NCBI GenBank assembly: GCA_946480685.1
Contig: CAMLLI010000191.1
Coordinates: 1-7,354, forward strand
Direction of reading: 5' to 3'
Source: an uncultured Flammeovirgaceae bacterium
GTDB taxonomy: Bacteria > Bacteroidota > Bacteroidia > Cytophagales > Cyclobacteriaceae
Length of the DNA: 7,354 bases
The notes beneath the pieces are model-generated. The model did not search any database and was not told the DNA's origin. It saw only the letters and a program-made list of their open reading frames with translations. This document shows, piece by piece, positions 6,448 through 7,354 of the stretch. How positions within the stretch are numbered: the stretch's first letter is position 1; every line of letters begins with the position of its first letter. The position numbers and the translations under genes are program-made.

Positions 6448-7354
6448 CTAATTTCCGTACCCATCATTTTGCGTAAGCCCTGTGTTGATGTTACGCTCGC
6501 GCTGAGGTATAGGAAAAACAAGTTTGGGAGCATCAAACGACAAGCTTCCAACAAAACCTTGTGTGCGTTTAATGTCATGAATCCGATGGCCTTCAAAAGC
6601 AAGTTCCAGATGCCTCTCCTTCAGAATATCCTCAAGGGTTAGTGTCTCCGCATCCAGATCAGGAAGCTCAACTCTGCTTCGTACTGTATTTACATCCTCT
6701 GCAGGTGTTGCTCCTTCAGCAGTTTCCAGGCGGAAATTAGCTTCTGCGCGGGTCAGGTACATTTCTGCCAGGCGAAGTATATTAAGGCTTCCAAATTGAT
6801 TCTTCCACTTGCCGGTACGCTCATCATCATAGAACAAGGAAAGACGCTCATCTCCTTCTTCGTACAGATCGAAGTGCGCCTGCTCGATATATATATCACC
6901 ACGTCCACCATAATCAGAAGATGCAAAGAACGTGTTCATGTTATTTATACCATCCTGCGTAGTTACCTGGATGGAGAAAATATCTTCTGCTGAAGTTCCC
7001 GGAGAGGTGAGATTGAAAATATCTTCATAATTCTCTTCCAGTTCAAAACTACCTTCTGTAATTACCTGGTTTGCATAATCGCGCGCCAATGTATATTCAT
7101 TCTGCATAAGATATACTCTTGAAAGCATACCCAAGGCAGCAAAACGACTGGCAAAAAATCCATTATCATCAGGCAGTAATGTCGATGCGTCCTCTAGGTC
7201 TGCTATAACCTGAGTATATACACCCGCCACAGTACCTCTGCCTATTTTGTCATAGGCATTTTCAAGTATTGTGGGTGTTAAAACAATCGGCACTCCCGGA
7301 TTAGCAGAAGGATCTCCATCTGTCCATGTACGTGAGAATGTTCTTACCAGTTCG
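6448..7354 (-). CDS. SusD/RagB-family nutrient-binding outer-membrane lipoprotein (5' partial)
   Basis: The last 301 residues are visible. The frame is open to the right window edge, so the GTG at 7293 is internal and the lipoprotein signal lies outside. SusD proteins are surface lipoproteins that cap a SusC TonB-dependent transporter and bind glycans or other oligomers for import. Evidence for the family is the order of C-terminal features: ELVRTFSR (fragment 1-8) before a PLVL-like VPIVLTP (21-27); the TPR-type helices VYTQVIADLEDASTLLP (45-61) and SRFAALGMLSRVYLMQ (69-84); LNILRLAEMYLTRAEANF (190-207); the NTVRSR motif (222-227); ILKERHLELAFEGHR (243-257) followed by IKR (261-263); and the ending PKLVFPIPQRE. 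A partner susC gene should lie to the right, beyond the window. No hydrolase gene follows it on this side, since clpB is convergent. The substrate cannot be read from the sequence. Confidence 0.95.
   Translation of the reverse strand, partial: ELVRTFSRTWTDGDPSANPGVPIVLTPTILENAYDKIGRGTVAGVYTQVIADLEDASTLLPDDNGFFASRFAALGMLSRVYLMQNEYTLARDYANQVITEGSFELEENYEDIFNLTSPGTSAEDIFSIQVTTQDGINNMNTFFASSDYGGRGDIYIEQAHFDLYEEGDERLSLFYDDERTGKWKNQFGSLNILRLAEMYLTRAEANFRLETAEGATPAEDVNTVRSRVELPDLDAETLTLEDILKERHLELAFEGHRIHDIKRTQGFVGSLSFDAPKLVFPIPQRERNINTGLTQNDGYGN

Noticed and set aside
7291..7293. GTG as the start of the SusD gene
   Set aside because: The frame continues to the window edge and encodes family-typical sequence (ELVRTFSR...), so the start is outside.
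1..7354. tRNA, rRNA, CRISPR array, insertion sequence, phage or integron signals
   Set aside because: No cloverleaf, repeat-spacer pattern, transposase, integrase or terminal inverted repeats with target duplications were seen.

Overview
The window looks like ordinary chromosome from a Bacteroidota bacterium, most likely from the Chitinophagales/Sphingobacteriia side. This placement is inferred from protein families, not from a search. The evidence is a SusD/RagB outer-membrane lipoprotein, a ClpB with Bacteroidota-style sequence (threonine in the second Walker [18 protein letters not shown] loop), an XRE regulator of a form common in this phylum, few Shine-Dalgarno sequences, and a good match to the Bacteroidota -7 promoter box (TAnnTTTG) before the regulator.

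Layout, left to right. Positions 2-106 (+) hold the last 34 codons of an unrecognised gene, followed by a hairpin terminator (134-162). On the minus strand, an XRE-family regulator (1359-931) is followed after 63 bp by an unrecognised 223-residue protein (867-196); these two may be co-transcribed. A clear terminator (1451-1487) separates them from icd, the NADP-dependent isocitrate dehydrogenase of the TCA cycle (2741-1515, minus). A 144-bp divergent region containing a 6-bp inverted repeat lies between icd and a secreted CAP-domain protein (2886-3470, plus). Next is clpB, the AAA+ disaggregase (3618-6236, plus), with a terminator that works in both directions. The right edge carries the C-terminal 301 residues of a SusD-like nutrient-binding lipoprotein (minus, cut by the window end), convergent with clpB.

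The genes do not form one pathway. icd (central carbon flow), clpB (protein quality control) and the SusD gene (glycan or other nutrient uptake) are separate units. I see no phage, transposon, CRISPR, rRNA or tRNA, and no clearly new system. The parts least explained by standard annotation are: (a) the 211-bp clpB-susD intergenic region, which holds two further hairpins, a strong plus-strand terminator and a 34-codon open frame ending at the base of that terminator; (b) the regulator plus unknown-protein pair at 196-1359; and (c) a -7 box placed so that the regulator's mRNA may be leaderless.

Three upstream start codons were rejected or questioned. The regulator is better started at ATG 1359 than TTG 1365. 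clpB is better started at ATG 3618 than GTG 3597. The SusD frame stays open to the window edge, so GTG 7293 is not its start.
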